Positions 24,875-32,335 of a stretch of 33,696 nt of DNA are shown piece after piece. The number at the start of each line of letters is the position of its first letter. The stretch's first letter is position 1. The DNA lies in NCBI GenBank assembly GCA_964636575.1, contig CAZWSE010000034.1, forward strand, positions 1 through 33,696, read 5' to 3'. Position numbers and translations under genes: made by a program. The notes under the pieces were generated by a model that saw only the letters and a program-made list of their open reading frames with translations, did no database searches and had not been told where the DNA came from. Source of the DNA: CAZWSE01 sp964636575 (GTDB taxonomy: Bacteria > Pseudomonadota > Alphaproteobacteria > Rhodobacterales > Rhodobacteraceae).

Positions 24875-24912
24875 ACGCGCGACTTTGTAGCTTACGCGCG
24901 ACTCTGTAGATT
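24875..24912. repeat. 19-bp tandem repeat next to the methyltransferase stop codon
   Basis: Two 19-base copies lie head to tail (24875-24893 and 24894-24912), differing at three positions; each starts ACGCGCGACT and contains TGTAG. The core ACGCGCGAC appears a third time at 24924-24932, where it forms the last codons and stop of the methyltransferase gene on the minus strand. The array therefore looks like local duplication of the gene's 3' end. Confidence 0.75.
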
Positions 24913-24921
24913 GCGCGCGCT

Positions 24922-26004
24922 TTACGCGCGACGACGCCGACCACCCGCACGCCCACCACGGCCACGGGTTTCTTCACCAGCCTTCGGGGCCACTTTGTTG
25001 GCCTTGATCCATTCCGCACCCGAAGCATCATTGTCCGTCAAAAAGTTTGCCGCGCGAATAGCCTCCATTTCCTTGCCAGACCGTGGCTTGGTGCTGCCAA
25101 GGCCAAACATCTGAACAAAGGCCTCATCTTCCATACCTTCAGGCAGAATGATGCCAGCGGCCTCAACCTCGGCCTTCTTCTCGGCAATCTTCTTAGGGCC
25201 AACAGGCAGGGCAACAGGGTTCATAATTGCGCTCGTCATACCAGCGGCCATCGCCATCGGCAGGAAAGCATTGTTGATACCATGACGGTTCGGCAACCCG
25301 AATGAGATATTGGACGCACCGCACGTCGTGTTCACACCCAATTCCTCGCGCAAGCGGCGGACAAGGGTAAACACCTGCAAACCCGCCGTGCCCATCGCGC
25401 CAATCGGCATCACAAGCGGGTCGACCACAATGTCATGGGCAGGAATGCCGAAATCAGCAGCGCGCTCGACGATCTTCTTGGCAACAGCAAAGCGCACATC
25501 AGGGTCTTCGGAAATACCGGTGTCATCGTTGGAAATCGCAACAACAGGCACATTGTATTTTTTGACCAAAGGCAGAACCAGTTCCAGACGTTCTTCCTCG
25601 CCCGTGACGGAATTGAGCAACGGACGCCCTTCAGCCGCCGCCAACCCGTTCTCCAAAGCACCGGGAACAGAGCTGTCGATACACAGCGGCGTATCGGTCA
25701 CGGCCTGCACACAGTCGATCAGCTCGCGCATCAATGTCGGCTCAACAAAGTTGTTGTCCGCATAGCGGGGGTCTTCGGCCATCTTGTTGGAAAAGACAGC
25801 GCCGGAATTCACATCCAGAATGGTCGCACCCGCAGCGGCTTGGGCCACAGCATCGGCCTCAACGCGGGAAAAGTCACCGCGCTCAAGCTCTTCGGACAGG
25901 ATTTTGCGGCCCGTGGGGTTGATACGTTCCCCAATCACGCAAAACGGCTGGTCAAAGCCGATAATGGCGGTCTTGGTCTTAGATTCGACGACAGTACGGG
26001 TCAT
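24922..26004 (-). CDS. Methyltetrahydrofolate methyltransferase-like pterin-binding protein
   Basis: A 360-residue protein of the DHPS-like pterin-binding family. Residues about 10-270 form the barrel: VIGERINPTGRKIL near 18, ATILDVNSGAVFSNK near 56, PLCIDSSVPGALENGL near 96, LLNSVTGEEERLE near 120, VVAISNDDTGISED near 144, DIVVDPLVMPIGAMG near 182 and TTCGASNISFGLPNRHGINNAFL near 218. This matches methyl-H4folate:corrinoid methyltransferases and MetH pterin domains rather than sulfonamide-target DHPS. The last 18 or so residues are Arg/Gly-rich (ETRGRGGRAGGRRRRA), not part of the enzyme fold. ATG at 26004 is chosen by homology; its ribosome site is weak. It follows the MetF-like gene by 11 bases. 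No corrinoid protein gene is seen, so the methyl acceptor is unknown. Confidence 0.87.
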   Translation of the reverse strand: MTRTVVESKTKTAIIGFDQPFCVIGERINPTGRKILSEELERGDFSRVEADAVAQAAAGATILDVNSGAVFSNKMAEDPRYADNNFVEPTLMRELIDCVQAVTDTPLCIDSSVPGALENGLAAAEGRPLLNSVTGEEERLELVLPLVKKYNVPVVAISNDDTGISEDPDVRFAVAKKIVERAADFGIPAHDIVVDPLVMPIGAMGTAGLQVFTLVRRLREELGVNTTCGASNISFGLPNRHGINNAFLPMAMAAGMTSAIMNPVALPVGPKKIAEKKAEVEAAGIILPEGMEDEAFVQMFGLGSTKPRSGKEMEAIRAANFLTDNDASGAEWIKANKVAPKAGEETRGRGGRAGGRRRRA

Positions 26005-26015
26005 GTGATGTTCTT

Positions 26016-26948
26016 TCAGGAAGCGTTTGCAGGAACGGCAGAGGCGCCGCCATTCTCGATCGCCCAATTCGCATTGGTCTTGATCCCGCCCAGCGGGAAG
26101 AAATGCACATGGGTGATGTTAAAGTCGGGGTTGGCAGCCTTGTGGGCAGCCAGCTCGGTCAAAACGTCGGTCGGCTCAAACGGCAGCAGCAGCTTGGTGA
26201 CATCCTTGGCGCGCTTTTGCAGGACTTTCAGGGACGGACCAACGCCACAGGCAATCGCAAATTTGATCAATGTTTGCAGCTTGGCAGGCCCCGCAATGCC
26301 GATGTGGATGGGCAGATCAATACCAGCGGCCTTCAGATCGTCCGCCCATTTGATGATCGGGCCAGCCTCAAAGGCGAACTGCGTGGCAAGCGCCATCTCG
26401 GCATCTGTCGTGTCGTTGAATTTCTGCTTCCAATGCAGCGCGTCGGTGACGTTTTTCAAACCGCCATCAGGGTCAATGTCCTTGTTGCCCTCTGGATGGC
26501 CCGCCACATGCAAACGCTTGAAGCCCGCAGCATCAAAAGCACCGGATTCGAGCAGCTGCATAGAGCTGTGATAATCGCCATGGGGGGTGTCCACGCCACC
26601 CGCCAGCAACAGGGCTTGATCGACGCCAGCCTCACCTTGGTACATGGCAATCCAGTTCTCAAGGGTGGCCTTGTCCTTGATGATGCGGGCAGGAAAGTGC
26701 GGCATCACAGGATAGCCGTCCTCGGACAGACGCTTGGCGGTGGCGACCATGTCCTCGATGGGGGTGCCTTCGATATGGGCGATGTAGACGCGGGTGCCTG
26801 TGGGCAGCAGATCACGGAAGTTGTCGATCTTTTCAGCGGTGCGGGGCATCACTTCGATGCTGTAATCCTGCAAAAAGGCCTCAACCTTGGGGTCAACGGT
26901 TTTGACCTCAGCCGAGGCGTCACGTTTCTTGAAGTTCAACAAAGCCAT
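26016..26948 (-). CDS. Methylenetetrahydrofolate reductase-like protein (MetF family)
   Basis: A 310-residue TIM-barrel protein resembling MetF: IEVMPRTAEKIDNFRDLLPTGTRVYIAHI near residue 31, PVMPHFPARII near 80 (the MetF P-H-x-R pattern), LLLAGGVDTPHGDY near 112, LHVAGHPEGNKDI near 145, ATQFAFEAGPIIKW near 187 and LPIHIGIAGPAKL near 213. It should interconvert methylene- and methyl-tetrahydrofolate with an FAD cofactor. Next to a methyl-H4folate methyltransferase gene and with no methionine genes nearby, it may run in the oxidative direction for methyl-group catabolism; this is inference. Start follows GGGAGG, 35 bases after the small upstream gene. Confidence 0.9.
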   Translation of the reverse strand: MALLNFKKRDASAEVKTVDPKVEAFLQDYSIEVMPRTAEKIDNFRDLLPTGTRVYIAHIEGTPIEDMVATAKRLSEDGYPVMPHFPARIIKDKATLENWIAMYQGEAGVDQALLLAGGVDTPHGDYHSSMQLLESGAFDAAGFKRLHVAGHPEGNKDIDPDGGLKNVTDALHWKQKFNDTTDAEMALATQFAFEAGPIIKWADDLKAAGIDLPIHIGIAGPAKLQTLIKFAIACGVGPSLKVLQKRAKDVTKLLLPFEPTDVLTELAAHKAANPDFNITHVHFFPLGGIKTNANWAIENGGASAVPANAS

Positions 26949-26983
26949 AGCGGCCTCCCATATGGATCGGGTGTCGGTCAGGG

Positions 26984-27283
26984 TCAGGCCCAGCCGTCGT
27001 TTGCAATAAGTGTTTTGATGCGGTCGCGGTCGTATTCGGTCTCAAGACGGGTGGCTTCGGAGTCTGCGATGGCCTGCATATCGTCGCCCTCGACAGGGTA
27101 GGGATCAGCCTTGCGCCATTCAGCAAGATAGTCGTCACTGCCCTCAAGCCCGTTTTTCATCGCAGCACGGTCAATGGCCTGCTCAAAGCGTTCTTCAAGC
27201 TGGCGTTTTGCGCCACGACGCCCTTTGCCAACAATGACTTGGGCGGGAATGTCGCGCCAGTAAACGATGGTGACGTCGGGCAT
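26984..27283 (-). CDS. Small 'virulence factor' family protein (PF13769-like) linked to C1 genes
   Basis: A 99-residue soluble protein beginning MPDVTIVYWRDIPAQVIVGKGRRGAKRQLEERF-type sequence (W-R-D-I-P-A-Q-V-I and R-R-G-A-K are the key residues) and rich in charged residues, with no signal peptide or membrane segment. It resembles the short proteins annotated only as 'virulence factor'; the name says nothing useful about function. CAGGAA precedes the ATG at 27283. It leads a minus-strand unit with the MetF-like and methyltransferase genes (35 and 11 base gaps), which suggests a supporting role in folate-linked methyl transfer, perhaps binding the pterin or a partner enzyme. No catalytic motif is recognised. 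Confidence 0.82.
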   Translation of the reverse strand: MPDVTIVYWRDIPAQVIVGKGRRGAKRQLEERFEQAIDRAAMKNGLEGSDDYLAEWRKADPYPVEGDDMQAIADSEATRLETEYDRDRIKTLIANDGWA

Positions 27284-27542
27284 GATGTGATTCCTGATGG
27301 TCAGTTCTAGCTTCTGTCTAAGCCACCTCAGCGCCCGTCCTGTGCCGGATTTCGACAAATGAAACGCATTCCGCGACCTTGAGGGGGTTGGGTAGCAAGC
27401 GTAGCCGCAAAAGACAGCCTTCAAAGCATGCATAGTCATTATGAAATCGAAGGGCGACGGGGGCAATTTTAGGAACAGGACGCTTGCCCGATCCAAGGGA
27501 ACGGGGTAGCGTGAGACCAACTCGAAATGGAAAGGCGCGAAT

Positions 27543-28655
27543 ATGGCGCCCAAGCGTCCCGTTGGTGCGGGCGCGTTCCCGAAACCGGTTGAAAGCCCCG
27601 CGCCTCGACCCCCGAAACCAGATGCGCTTTATGCAGCGCTGGATTTGGGCACAAACAGTTGCAGGATGCTCATTGCCCAACCCAAGGGCAGTGGGTTTCA
27701 CGTGGTGGACAGCTTCTCAAAGTCGGTCCAGCTTGGGGCAGGGCTAGAGAAAACAGGCCGCCTGTCGCGCGGGTCCATGACGCGGACTATCCAAGCGCTG
27801 CGGATCTGCCAGCAAAAGCTCAAGAAAAACAAAGTGAAACGAATGCGGCTTGTCGCAACAGAAGCCTGTCGCCGTGCGGAAAACGGGGATGAGTTCATGG
27901 CGCGGGTCAGCCGAGAAACAGGCCTGACGCTCGATATTATACGTCCCGAAGAAGAAGCGCGGCTGGCGGTGATCTCCTGTGCGCCGCTGGTCAGCACCAA
28001 AACAGAGCAACTGCTGGTCGTAGACATCGGCGGCGGATCGACGGAGCTTGTCTGGATCGATCTGTCAAGCGTGCCCATACGGGACCGCCCCCGCGCGATC
28101 ATGCGGCTGCACGCAGGGTTTCATCCTTCGGAAAGCCCGTTTCCAGCCGCCAAAGTGGTGGACTGGATTTCGGTGCCCTTGGGCGTGGCGACGCTGCGTG
28201 ATCAGTTCAACGACGTAGAAGACGACGCGGGCCGGTTCGCACTGATGAGCTGGTTTTTTGAAGAAAACCTGACCGAATTTGCCCCCTATAAGGATGCGCA
28301 AGCCAAGGAAGGCTTTCAAATCGTGGGCACATCAGGGACGGTGACAACCGTTGCGGCGAGCCATTTGGGGCTAAAGCGGTACGACCGCACCAAAGTCGAC
28401 GGGCTGCGCATGACAAGCGACCAGATTGATAAGGTCATCCGCAGCTATCTGGACATGGGGGCCGAAGGGCGGCGCAACGATCCGCGGATCGGGCAAGACA
28501 GACAGGCCTTGATCCTGTCCGGCGTTGCGATATTGCAGGCGCTGCTGCGGTGTTGGCCGACGGATCAACTGTCAGTCGCAGACCGTGGCCTGCGTGAAGG
28601 ACTGCTTTATGCGCAGATGTCGGCAGATGGTGTGCTAGAGGATGGGCCGTTCTAA
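27543..28655 (+). CDS. ppx: Ppx/GppA phosphatase family protein (exopolyphosphatase)
   Basis: A 370-residue member of the ASKHA superfamily that hydrolyses polyphosphate or pppGpp. After a Pro-rich N-terminus of about 28 residues come the phosphate-1 loop ALDLGTNSCRMLIA near 31, ATEACRRAENGDEF near 102, RPEEEARLA near 132, the phosphate-2 loop VVDIGGGSTELVWID near 160, and GTSGTVTTVAASHL near 261 followed by DRGLREGLLYAQM near the end. Start follows GGAAAGG. It is divergent from the C1 genes across 259 bases and is followed after 73 bases by rlmE, the usual alphaproteobacterial pairing. Which substrate dominates cannot be told. Confidence 0.94.
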   Translation: MAPKRPVGAGAFPKPVESPAPRPPKPDALYAALDLGTNSCRMLIAQPKGSGFHVVDSFSKSVQLGAGLEKTGRLSRGSMTRTIQALRICQQKLKKNKVKRMRLVATEACRRAENGDEFMARVSRETGLTLDIIRPEEEARLAVISCAPLVSTKTEQLLVVDIGGGSTELVWIDLSSVPIRDRPRAIMRLHAGFHPSESPFPAAKVVDWISVPLGVATLRDQFNDVEDDAGRFALMSWFFEENLTEFAPYKDAQAKEGFQIVGTSGTVTTVAASHLGLKRYDRTKVDGLRMTSDQIDKVIRSYLDMGAEGRRNDPRIGQDRQALILSGVAILQALLRCWPTDQLSVADRGLREGLLYAQMSADGVLEDGPF

Positions 28656-28728
28656 GGTTCGGGCCTTGCTGTTTGAGTATTTATGAAAAGGTAAAGGTGG
28701 GGCGGTGCGCCTCATTGGAGAGATCCCG

Positions 28729-29484
28729 GTGAAGAAGAAAACGCCTTCTGGCAAAACACCAAGCGGTAAGGCCACAAGCGGTCGCGGCTATCGTGATTTG
28801 ACCGTAAAGGTCAAAACGGCGCGCGGGCGCAAGATGAGCTCGACCCTGTGGTTGCAGCGTCAGTTGAACGATCCATACGTCAAACGCGCCCAATCCGAAG
28901 GGTATCGCGGGCGGGCGGCCTTCAAGATATTGGAGCTGGATGAAAAGTACCGCTTTTTGGTGCCAGGCGCGCGTGTCGTTGATTTGGGCTGTGCACCGGG
29001 GGGCTGGTGTCAGGTGGCCGTGCGCCGCGTGAATGCCTTGGGTGAGCGGCGCGATAAGAGGCAGGGCCGCGTTTTGGGCATTGACCTGCAAGAGGTCGAA
29101 CCGATTGCAGGCGCTGAATTGCATGTGCTGGATTTTCTGGAAGACGATGCAGATACCAAAGTGAAAGACTGGCTGGACGGCGAAGCCGACGTGGTCATGT
29201 CAGACATGGCCGCCAGCGCATCAGGGCACAAACAAACCGATCACAACCGGATTATCGCGCTTTGTGAGGCCGCCGCCTATTTCGCATTTGATGTGCTGGA
29301 AGAAGGTGGGACATTTGTGGCCAAGGTGCTTGCAGGCGGGGCCGAGGGTGATTTGCAAAAGCTGTTGAAGCAACGGTTTGCAAAGGTTGCCAACGTGAAA
29401 CCACCCGCATCGCGATCCGACAGTTCCGAGAAATTTGTTGTGGCAACTGGGTTTAAGGGACGTTCTTCAAGTGATGAAGACTAG
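28729..29484 (+). CDS. rlmE: 23S rRNA (uridine-2'-O) methyltransferase RlmE (FtsJ/RrmJ)
   Basis: Methylates U2552 (E. coli numbering) in the A-loop of 23S rRNA with S-adenosylmethionine. The 251-residue protein has a basic Ser/Gly/Lys leader of about 25 residues, YRGRAAFKILELDEKY with the first catalytic Lys near 65, SAM loop VDLGCAPGGWCQVAV near 84, catalytic Asp in MSDMAAS near 158, Lys in FVAKVLAGG near 198 and Glu in SSEKFVVA near 236: the full K-D-K-E set. GTG at 28729 is preferred because GGAGAG lies six bases upstream; a GTG at 28705 would add eight residues. It ends just before a convergent tRNA gene. Confidence 0.94.
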   Translation: MKKKTPSGKTPSGKATSGRGYRDLTVKVKTARGRKMSSTLWLQRQLNDPYVKRAQSEGYRGRAAFKILELDEKYRFLVPGARVVDLGCAPGGWCQVAVRRVNALGERRDKRQGRVLGIDLQEVEPIAGAELHVLDFLEDDADTKVKDWLDGEADVVMSDMAASASGHKQTDHNRIIALCEAAAYFAFDVLEEGGTFVAKVLAGGAEGDLQKLLKQRFAKVANVKPPASRSDSSEKFVVATGFKGRSSSDED

Positions 29485-29489
29485 CCAAA

Positions 29490-29579
29490 TGGCGGAGAGA
29501 CGGGGATTCGAACCCCGGGAACCCTTACGAGCTCAACGGTTTTCGAAACCGTCCCGTTCGACCACTCCGGCACCTCTCC
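29490..29579 (-). tRNA. tRNA-Ser (anticodon CGA)
   Basis: A 90-base class II tRNA on the minus strand. Acceptor GGAGAGG pairs with TCTCTCC (last pair G-T), then discriminator G and encoded CCA. The anticodon stem ACGGT/ACCGT holds loop TTCGAAA, giving anticodon CGA, which reads UCG. The T arm GGTTCGAATCC and a long variable arm confirm serine. It is convergent with rlmE, five bases past that stop, and has a promoter-like pair at 29599-29627. Confidence 0.95.
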
Positions 29580-29598
29580 GCGGGGGTCTGGTGGGCTG

Positions 29599-29627
29599 CG
29601 TTTAAGCAAGAAAGAGGGTCACTGCAA
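29599..29627 (-). promoter_or_regulatory. Candidate promoter of tRNA-Ser(CGA)
   Basis: On the minus strand TTGCAG (29622-29627) is followed after 17 bases by TAAACG (29599-29604), 19 bases before the tRNA. The same TAAACG box, preceded by TTGC and a pyrimidine, and the same 17-base spacing occur at the tRNA-Ser(GGA) gene at the other end of the window. Confidence 0.4.
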
Positions 29628-29757
29628 GTCTGATTTGAAAGGCTTGAACCCCTGTCATGAGCCATGCTTTGCGCGTCACACGAAATTGCATTGAGACTTG
29701 TCCGAAAACACTTAAATTGCAGCGCAAGAGCACAAAACACTTAAGGACTGGCTTCAT

Positions 29758-30597
29758 ATGATGACCGCACGCATTGCACTTCGATCTCTGGTATTTGGCT
29801 GGGCTATGCTGGTGGCCACCGTTGTTTCTGTGCAGGCTGCTGATCGCGACCGGTTAGAGGCGTTTTTGCAGGTCACCGGCTTTGATGTCGCCTTGGAAAG
29901 TATCAAGCTGTCTGCCAGTTCCGCCCCACAAATGCTGGGTCTTGAGGCCAATGATTTCGGCGCACAATGGACCCTTATGGCGGACCGCGTGTTTGATACG
30001 GACGTCATGCACGGGCTTGCCATGGACATTCTTGAGAAGACCTTGAGCGATGACATGCTGATCCACGGTGTCGAGTTTTATGCCAGTGATTTGGGCCAGC
30101 GTTTGGTTGCGGCTGAAAACACCGCCCATATGATTGAAGACGATGATCTCAAGCGCAAAGAAGGTGCTGATCTGGTGGCTGACATGGTTGCAGCAGGTGC
30201 GCCGCGTGTCGGGTATTTGAAGCAAATGAATGCCGCTGTCGGGTCCCAGGATACGTCGCTGCGGTCTATTCAGGAAATCCAAGTCCGTTTTTTGATGGCC
30301 GCAGCCGGGGCAGGCGTGATTGAGCTGCGCATGGACGAGCCTGATTTGCGCGCCTTGATGCAATCCCAAGAACCCGAGCTACGGATTTCACTGGCCGAAG
30401 GCGCGTTGAGCGGGGCCGCCTATACCTATCGCGATTTCACCGATGACGAGATCTTGGCCTATACCGACGCCTTGGAGCAGCCCTTGATGGCGCAGCTTTA
30501 TGAGCTGATGAACGCCGTTCAGTTTGAAATCACGGCCAACCGGTTTGAGGCTTTGGCCGCTGAAATGGCGGACCTTCAACCGGCGCAAGAGCTATGA
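29758..30597 (+). CDS. Secreted DUF2059-type protein, first of a tandem pair
   Basis: A 279-residue exported protein of unknown function. The signal peptide has Arg near residues 5 and 9, a hydrophobic core to about 24 and the cleavage site VQA before Ala28. The rest is helical and acidic with two similar halves; HGVEFYASDLGQRLV near residue 101 and the closing DDEILAYTDALEQPLMAQLYELMN near 228 resemble the helical DUF2059 repeat. There are no Cys pairs and no catalytic motif. AAGGA lies 10 bases before the ATG. The last four bases (ATGA) are also the start of the next gene, a diverged paralogue, so the two are made together in the periplasm. Confidence 0.82.
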   Translation: MMTARIALRSLVFGWAMLVATVVSVQAADRDRLEAFLQVTGFDVALESIKLSASSAPQMLGLEANDFGAQWTLMADRVFDTDVMHGLAMDILEKTLSDDMLIHGVEFYASDLGQRLVAAENTAHMIEDDDLKRKEGADLVADMVAAGAPRVGYLKQMNAAVGSQDTSLRSIQEIQVRFLMAAAGAGVIELRMDEPDLRALMQSQEPELRISLAEGALSGAAYTYRDFTDDEILAYTDALEQPLMAQLYELMNAVQFEITANRFEALAAEMADLQPAQEL

Positions 30598-31424
30598 TGC
30601 ACCTTGCGCGGACCTTTGTTTGTGTCGCCCTTATATGCAGTGCCGTCCCCGTTTGGGCAGAGAAGCCGACCGAGGCCAGATTGACCATTTTGATGGATGT
30701 TCTGGGCATCTCGGATGTGGTTGAGATCATGCGGGCTGAAGGCTTTGACTATGCCGATGATCTCAACACAGACATGCTGAACGGGCAGGCGGGTGCGCTT
30801 TGGGCGGGGCAGATCACATCGCTTTATGATGCGGGCCGGATGTCTGAGACCGTGCGTGGCAAGCTGGCTGACGGGATGGATGCCGAAGCCGTCGATGCCG
30901 CGATTTCGTTTTTCGCCAGCGACACAGGTGCCCAGATCATTGAGTTAGAGGTCGCAGGCCGTGTGGCTATGGCGGATGAGACCATCGAGGATATTGCCCG
31001 TCAAACTTATTTCGAGGTCAAAGGCACTTCCGATCCGCGGTTTGCTTTGATTGCGGATTTTGAGGCTGCCAATGATCTTTGGGAACGTAACGTATCGGGC
31101 GCTTTGACGGCCAACTACCGGTTCTATCAGGGTCTTGTTGATGGCGATGGCATTGAGATGACCGAAGACGAGATCATCGAGGATGTCTGGGACCAAGAAC
31201 AAGAGATCCGAGACGACACCGAAAGCTGGTTGTTTGGCTATCTGATGATGGCCTACCGCCCTTTGCCCGATGAGGGATTACAGGCCTATATCGACTTTTC
31301 GAACACCGAAGCCGGGGGGGCGCTGAACTCGGCTTTGTTTGACGGGTTCAACCTCATGTATGAGGACATTTCATACGGGCTTGGGCGGGCGGTTGCGATG
31401 CATATGGTGTCGGAACAGCTTTAG
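30594..31424 (+). CDS. Secreted DUF2059-type protein, second of a tandem pair
   Basis: A 276-residue exported protein of unknown function. Signal peptide MMHLARTFVCVALIC... ends VWA before Glu23. Its core repeats the pattern of the upstream protein: LTILMDVLGISDVVEIM near 30 against LEAFLQVTGFDVALESI, and DAAISFFASDTGAQIIEL near 100 against GVEFYASDLGQRLV. It ends YGLGRAVAMHMVSEQL. Acidic and helix-rich, with no enzyme motif. The start overlaps the upstream stop by ATGA, and a strong hairpin follows the stop directly, so the pair forms a two-gene unit. The pair most likely came from gene duplication and may form a hetero-oligomer. Confidence 0.82.
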   Translation: MMHLARTFVCVALICSAVPVWAEKPTEARLTILMDVLGISDVVEIMRAEGFDYADDLNTDMLNGQAGALWAGQITSLYDAGRMSETVRGKLADGMDAEAVDAAISFFASDTGAQIIELEVAGRVAMADETIEDIARQTYFEVKGTSDPRFALIADFEAANDLWERNVSGALTANYRFYQGLVDGDGIEMTEDEIIEDVWDQEQEIRDDTESWLFGYLMMAYRPLPDEGLQAYIDFSNTEAGGALNSALFDGFNLMYEDISYGLGRAVAMHMVSEQL

Positions 31425-31451
31425 GCAACGGTTTCGCGGCGAAACCGTTGC
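31425..31451 (+). terminator. Stem-loop terminator after the DUF2059 pair
   Basis: Immediately after the stop codon an 11-bp perfect stem (arm GCAACGGTTTC) encloses GCGGC. Only two T residues follow before a G run, so it is not a textbook intrinsic terminator, but its position right at the operon end and its strength support a role in 3'-end formation. Confidence 0.6.
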
Positions 31452-31468
31452 TTGGGGGCTAAATCTGA

Positions 31469-31498
31469 CTTGACTTGAAGGGGCTAGACTTCCATAAG
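31469..31498 (+). promoter_or_regulatory. Promoter of rplU-rpmA
   Basis: CTTGACTT (31469-31476) contains a -35 close to the alphaproteobacterial CTTGAC consensus. A 17-base spacer from TTGACT leads to CATAAG (31493-31498) as the -10. Transcription would start near 31505, leaving a leader of about 130 bases before rplU that holds CGCCC/GGGCG (31544-31557). No known leader-regulatory family is recognised in it. Confidence 0.6.
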
Positions 31499-31634
31499 CC
31501 CGCATCTGCACGGGGGATTCCTTTGTGCGGTCTATTTTAATGACGCCCAATCGGGCGCGCTGTTCGAGGTGGCTGAGGCCGCAAACGCCCCAAAGCGGGG
31601 GACCACAGAACGCGAAAACAGTGAAGGAAGACCC

Positions 31635-32324
31635 ATGTTCGCGGTCCTGAAAACCGGCGGCAAGCAATATAAAGTCCACTCAGGTGATGTCCTGCGTGTC
31701 GAAAAAATTGCAGCTGATGCCGGCGAAAAAGTACAATTCAACGATGTTCTAATGCTCGGCGGTGACAAGGTTACTGTTGGGGCACCCATGATCACCGGGG
31801 CTGCGGTTCAAGCCGAAGTTATCGACCAGATCAAAGGCGAAAAGACCATCAACTTCGTGAAACGCCGCCGTAAGCACGGATCGCAGCGCACGAAGGGCCA
31901 CCGTCAAAAGCTGACCTTGGTGAAGATCACTGACATCCTTGAAAAGGGTGGCGACAAGTCTGGCGTGAAGGCTGCTGTTGGCGGCACGATTGCTGGCGCG
32001 GTTGCGGCGGCTCCTAAGAAGGCGGCTGCTAAGAAAGCGGCTCCTAAGCCTGCTGCGAAGGCAGAAGCACCTAAGGCCGAGCCTAAGAAGGCCGCACCGA
32101 AGAAAGCAGCGCCTAAGAAGGCCGAAGCTGACGATCTGACAAACATTTCAGGTGTTGGTCCGGTTATCGTCAAAAAGCTACATGCCGAAGGCGTGACCAC
32201 ATTTGCACAGATTGCAAAGTGGACAGCATCGGACGTAGAGGCTATCGAAGAGAAACTGTCGTTCAAAGGGCGTGTTGGTCGCGAAGAGTGGATCAAACAA
32301 GCCAAAGAACTGGCTAAAGGCTAA
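31635..32324 (+). CDS. rplU: 50S ribosomal protein L21 with C-terminal Ala/Lys tail and helix-hairpin-helix domain
   Basis: Large-subunit ribosomal protein binding 23S rRNA. Residues 1-103 are ordinary L21 (MFAVLKTGGKQYKV, INFVKRRRKHGSQRTKGHRQ). The 229-residue product is more than twice the usual length: residues about 105-165 are an Ala/Lys/Pro-rich low-complexity linker built from AAPKKAA-like units, and 167-229 form a small helix-hairpin-helix domain (LTNISGVGPVIVKKLHAEGVTTF ... WIKQAKELAKG, with G-V-G-P as key turn). Extended L21 occurs in related alphaproteobacteria. ATG at 31635 follows GAAGGAAG; the open frame starts earlier but lacks family sequence. rpmA follows after 11 bases. Confidence 0.95.
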   Translation: MFAVLKTGGKQYKVHSGDVLRVEKIAADAGEKVQFNDVLMLGGDKVTVGAPMITGAAVQAEVIDQIKGEKTINFVKRRRKHGSQRTKGHRQKLTLVKITDILEKGGDKSGVKAAVGGTIAGAVAAAPKKAAAKKAAPKPAAKAEAPKAEPKKAAPKKAAPKKAEADDLTNISGVGPVIVKKLHAEGVTTFAQIAKWTASDVEAIEEKLSFKGRVGREEWIKQAKELAKG

Positions 32325-32335
32325 GGAGAGACCAA

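Noticed and set aside
27284..27542. Possible cobalamin or other riboswitch before the C1 genes
   Set aside because: No B12 box or other recognisable aptamer core was found on the minus strand; an 8-bp inverted repeat (27395-27402 and 27480-27487) is too far apart to mean much. The stretch probably holds two divergent promoters that I cannot place.
28656..28728. Extra promoter between ppx and rlmE
   Set aside because: AT-rich bases such as TATTTATGA are present but no convincing -35/-10 pair at proper spacing.
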